Positions 61,561 through 64,000 of a stretch of 64,000 nt of DNA are shown here, piece after piece. Made by a program: the position numbers and the translations under genes. Numbering within the stretch: the first letter of the stretch is position 1; every line of letters begins with the position of its first letter. The stretch is from positions 3,658,001 through 3,722,000 of the forward strand of contig NC_081335.1 of assembly GCF_022539665.2 (NCBI RefSeq), given 5' to 3'. The DNA comes from Daphnia carinata (taxonomy: Eukaryota; Arthropoda; Branchiopoda; Diplostraca; Daphniidae). Under the pieces are notes generated by a model. The model saw nothing but the letters and a program-made list of their open reading frames with translations. It ran no database searches and was not told the DNA's origin.

Positions 61561-64000
61561 TTGTAATATTTACACTGATTTAATGGCACATTAAGTGAAA
61601 CACGAATTCTTTTTTGCAGTTCTAGGAAGGGCTACCTCATCGGCGCTGGAGCTCTAGCATGTGCTGTAGGGTTTGTCATAGCCACTGGTCTTCTTGCCGA
61701 TCAAGGTTGATTGCTATTAACTAAAACAAGTTAGAATTTTTAATAGATAGGAATAGATTTTGATAGTTTGATTTGCGTTTCGTAGTGCTTCGTTCCAGAA
61801 AACATTTGGAAAATGTTCGTGAAGAGCTCCGTGAGATAAAAGTAGAACAAGTGGATCGTCTTAAGCAAGAAGATCCTGTTTGCTTTACGAAAGAGTGTAT
61901 CATATCAGGTGCGTAAACATGAGACAGGTTAACATATGTGGCTACTAGTTAATTCCATATTACAGCCGCTGCTCTAATGGAATCGATGGATGAGTCGGTG
62001 GATCCTTGCCAAGATTTTTACCAATTCGCTTGTGGTGGATGGAGAAAGAAAAACGTTATTCCAAACGGCTATGGCCGTGTATCACAGTTTGATATTTTGG
62101 ACGGCAGGATACAACGATTCATTAAAGGTATTCCAAATTCCATCAATTTGAGAAACCTTCTGTTGGTAATAGTAATTTTGTTGTATTCGCAGAGTTCTTT
62201 AAACAGAACAGCAGCATGTTCGATTCGAAACCGATAAATAACACACGGAATATGTACAGAGCTTGTTTAGATACTGGTATGTTTAATTTCATGAAATTAT
62301 TCTGAGAAGTATAAAGAAACACAATAATGTATTGTGCGTGATGTACAGGTGCAATTTCGAAATTGGGAATCACGCCACTTGTTAAAATTTTGGATTCTTA
62401 CGGTCAGTGGCCAATGACTGTCTCTAATTGGACGGAAGATCGTTTTGATTGGCGAAAAGCAAGTGCATCCATCCGGAATACGTTCGGTGATAGTTTCCTT
62501 TTTGAAGTAACTAATTTCGTCGACTTTAACAACACCGAATACAGCACGATTTATGTAAGCAGATAGAGTTGTCTGGTTGGTCGAAACAGAATCTGTACAT
62601 CTCCGTTCTTTTATAGTTGGACCAGCCTCCTCTGGGATTACCGAGTTTCATTCTCCGAGGCCAAAATTTAACAAGCCCTTCTTCCAAGGCTTACTTTACG
62701 TTCATTTCCGGTGCTGCTATCGCCATAAGAGATGCAATCAGTGGAGGAGCCAACGACATCGCAATCGTCAAAGACATTGAAGACTTGATCAGTTTTCACA
62801 TTGAACTAGCCGACGTACTTTATTTCGCTATTGACTGAACATTTATTCCTTTAATTAATTGCTATGCAATTGCAGATTTTGGCTTCAGAGGAATCTCGCG
62901 CAAAATGGAACTTGACGCGATTTTACAATCCCTTTTCACTCTCTGAACTGCAAGCATGGACAGACGAAGCCAATGCAACTGATCCTGTTGGCCAAGTAAG
63001 TTGTTTTGATTTAGGCACGCTTATTTTTTTGTCGTTAAAATTCTGGGAGACTTTGAAATAGATCAACTGGCACCAACTTCTCACAGACACTTATGCAATA
63101 GCTAACGTCTCCATTAGCCATGACGAGAAGATTGTTGTTATCGAACCAGAATACTTCCAGAAGTTGGTTCAACTGCTGGACCGAACATCACCAAGAATAA
63201 TTGGTAAGCTAGCTTACGTTTATTTTAAGCTTGACCATACATAATTACATTTGAAATTCATATATCAACGAGATTAGCTAATTTTATTCACTGGCGACTT
63301 GTTCTTGAGAACATCTATGACGTCAACATTGAAATGACGGTTTTGGCCATTGAATTTTATGATGCTATTTTTGGACGATACCGAATGCCTCCTAGGTACA
63401 AATAGAACTGTTTTACGTACGTATGAATAGCGTTAAATTTTTTAATTGTTCTAGGCAAAACTGGTGTATGAAGCGAGTACAACGATTGATGGGATTCGCC
63501 ATCGGTGCTAAATATGTCGAAGATTCATTCGATTCACAAGCTAAGATCGACATGCAAGATATGATACTCAACTTAAAAATGGCATTTAGCACTCTTGTAG
63601 AGGACTCAAACTGGATGGATGACGAGACAAAAATCAATGCGCTAGAGAAAGCTGCAGCCATGAAAGAGTATATCGGTTATCCAGATTGGATCACCAATAG
63701 AACTACACTTGAACTGGCCTATCACGGAGTACGAAAATCATTTTTCATCTAGTTCATCTTTTTTATTTCATCTGTCTTTCATATTTCAGATTAGTACCAA
63801 ACCAGACACGCACTTCGATAATTTCCGATCTGCCAAGCGATTTATGGTGTTGAACAATTTAAGATTTCTTCGCTTCAGAACCAATCGTGACAATTTGTAA
63901 GAAATAATTGAATTAGTCGTAAAAGTCTAAGTACCAGAGTAACATTGATTCTATAGGTGGATCTCATTCCCAGCTGTTGTGAATGCATTTTATTATCCAA
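61485..64000 (+). CDS. M13 neprilysin-like metallopeptidase, third of the array (cut by window end)
   Basis: Exons: 61485-61555, 61620-61705, 61786-61908, 61966-62127, 62193-62276, 62349-62554, 62617-62814, 62876-62995, 63062-63203, 63278-63395, 63455-63728, 63790-63896, and 63957 to the edge. About 578 residues are visible in one consistent frame. Features: cytoplasmic tail MDIGTSVATLVSN, membrane helix AGALACAVGFVIATGLL, ectodomain start [34 protein letters not shown], and VVNAFYYP at the very end. The zinc-binding exons lie outside the window, so catalytic competence cannot be judged. Exon boundaries equal those of the second gene, which is its closest relative here; its promoter and first exon are shared by duplication with the pseudogene at 53540. 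Confidence 0.93.

Overview
This is eukaryotic nuclear DNA with dense, short-intron genes, most introns being about 55-90 bp. The gene set is animal: kainate-type glutamate receptor, neurotactin, Hip14, lilipod-like LMBR1 protein, XK-related protein and M13 neprilysins. Family resemblances are arthropod-like, and the compact style with an M13 peptidase array fits a branchiopod crustacean such as Daphnia. That species call is inference. Exon models were built by hand from splice sites; for all but three of the multi-exon genes (INTS5 and the last peptidase, cut by the window edges, and the unassigned 14978-15340 ORF) I checked that exon lengths sum to an intact reading frame.

Layout. 1-489: first exon of Integrator subunit 5 (minus, runs off the left edge). 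490-2200: repeats, tRNA-like remnants and an orphan signal-peptide exon. 2201-3758: UPF3 (minus). 4715-7770: XK-related scramblase-like protein (minus). 8346-10846: ANKZF1/Vms1 (minus), head-to-head with Kdm2 at 11359-14407 (plus). 14558-14937: small secreted Cys-rich protein (minus). 15553-16201: NTF2-like export factor Nxt (plus). 16333-18417: Aladin nucleoporin (minus), head-to-head with Hip14 palmitoyltransferase at 18710-21323 (plus). 21671-24182: neurotactin (plus). 24996-27589: MFSD6-like transporter (plus). 28074-31514: YJU2 splicing factor (minus), whose first intron contains an intronless lilipod/LMBR1-like gene on the same strand. 33230-47363: kainate-type glutamate receptor (plus) with multi-kb introns. 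47364-49164: AT-rich DNA with two head-to-head tRNA-derived SINE-like units. 49165-64000: an M13 metallopeptidase array with three gene models (the last cut by the window) and two pseudogenes.

Main result: the glutamate receptor carries two tandem, phase-matched, mutually exclusive exons covering the end of S1, M1 and the pore loop. One encodes Gln and the other Arg at the Q/R selectivity site. The frame is kept only if exactly one exon is used, so splicing could make the Q-to-R switch that mammals make by RNA editing. Other notable points are the same-strand nested gene in YJU2, a Kdm2 without CXXC and PHD domains, a caspase-like motif in the XK-related tail, GC-AG introns in ANKZF1, and a readable duplication and decay history in the peptidase array.

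Most genes are housekeeping (mRNA processing, surveillance and export, nuclear pore, ribosome rescue, chromatin) and sit side by side without an operon-like theme. The peptidase array is the only gene family expanded here.
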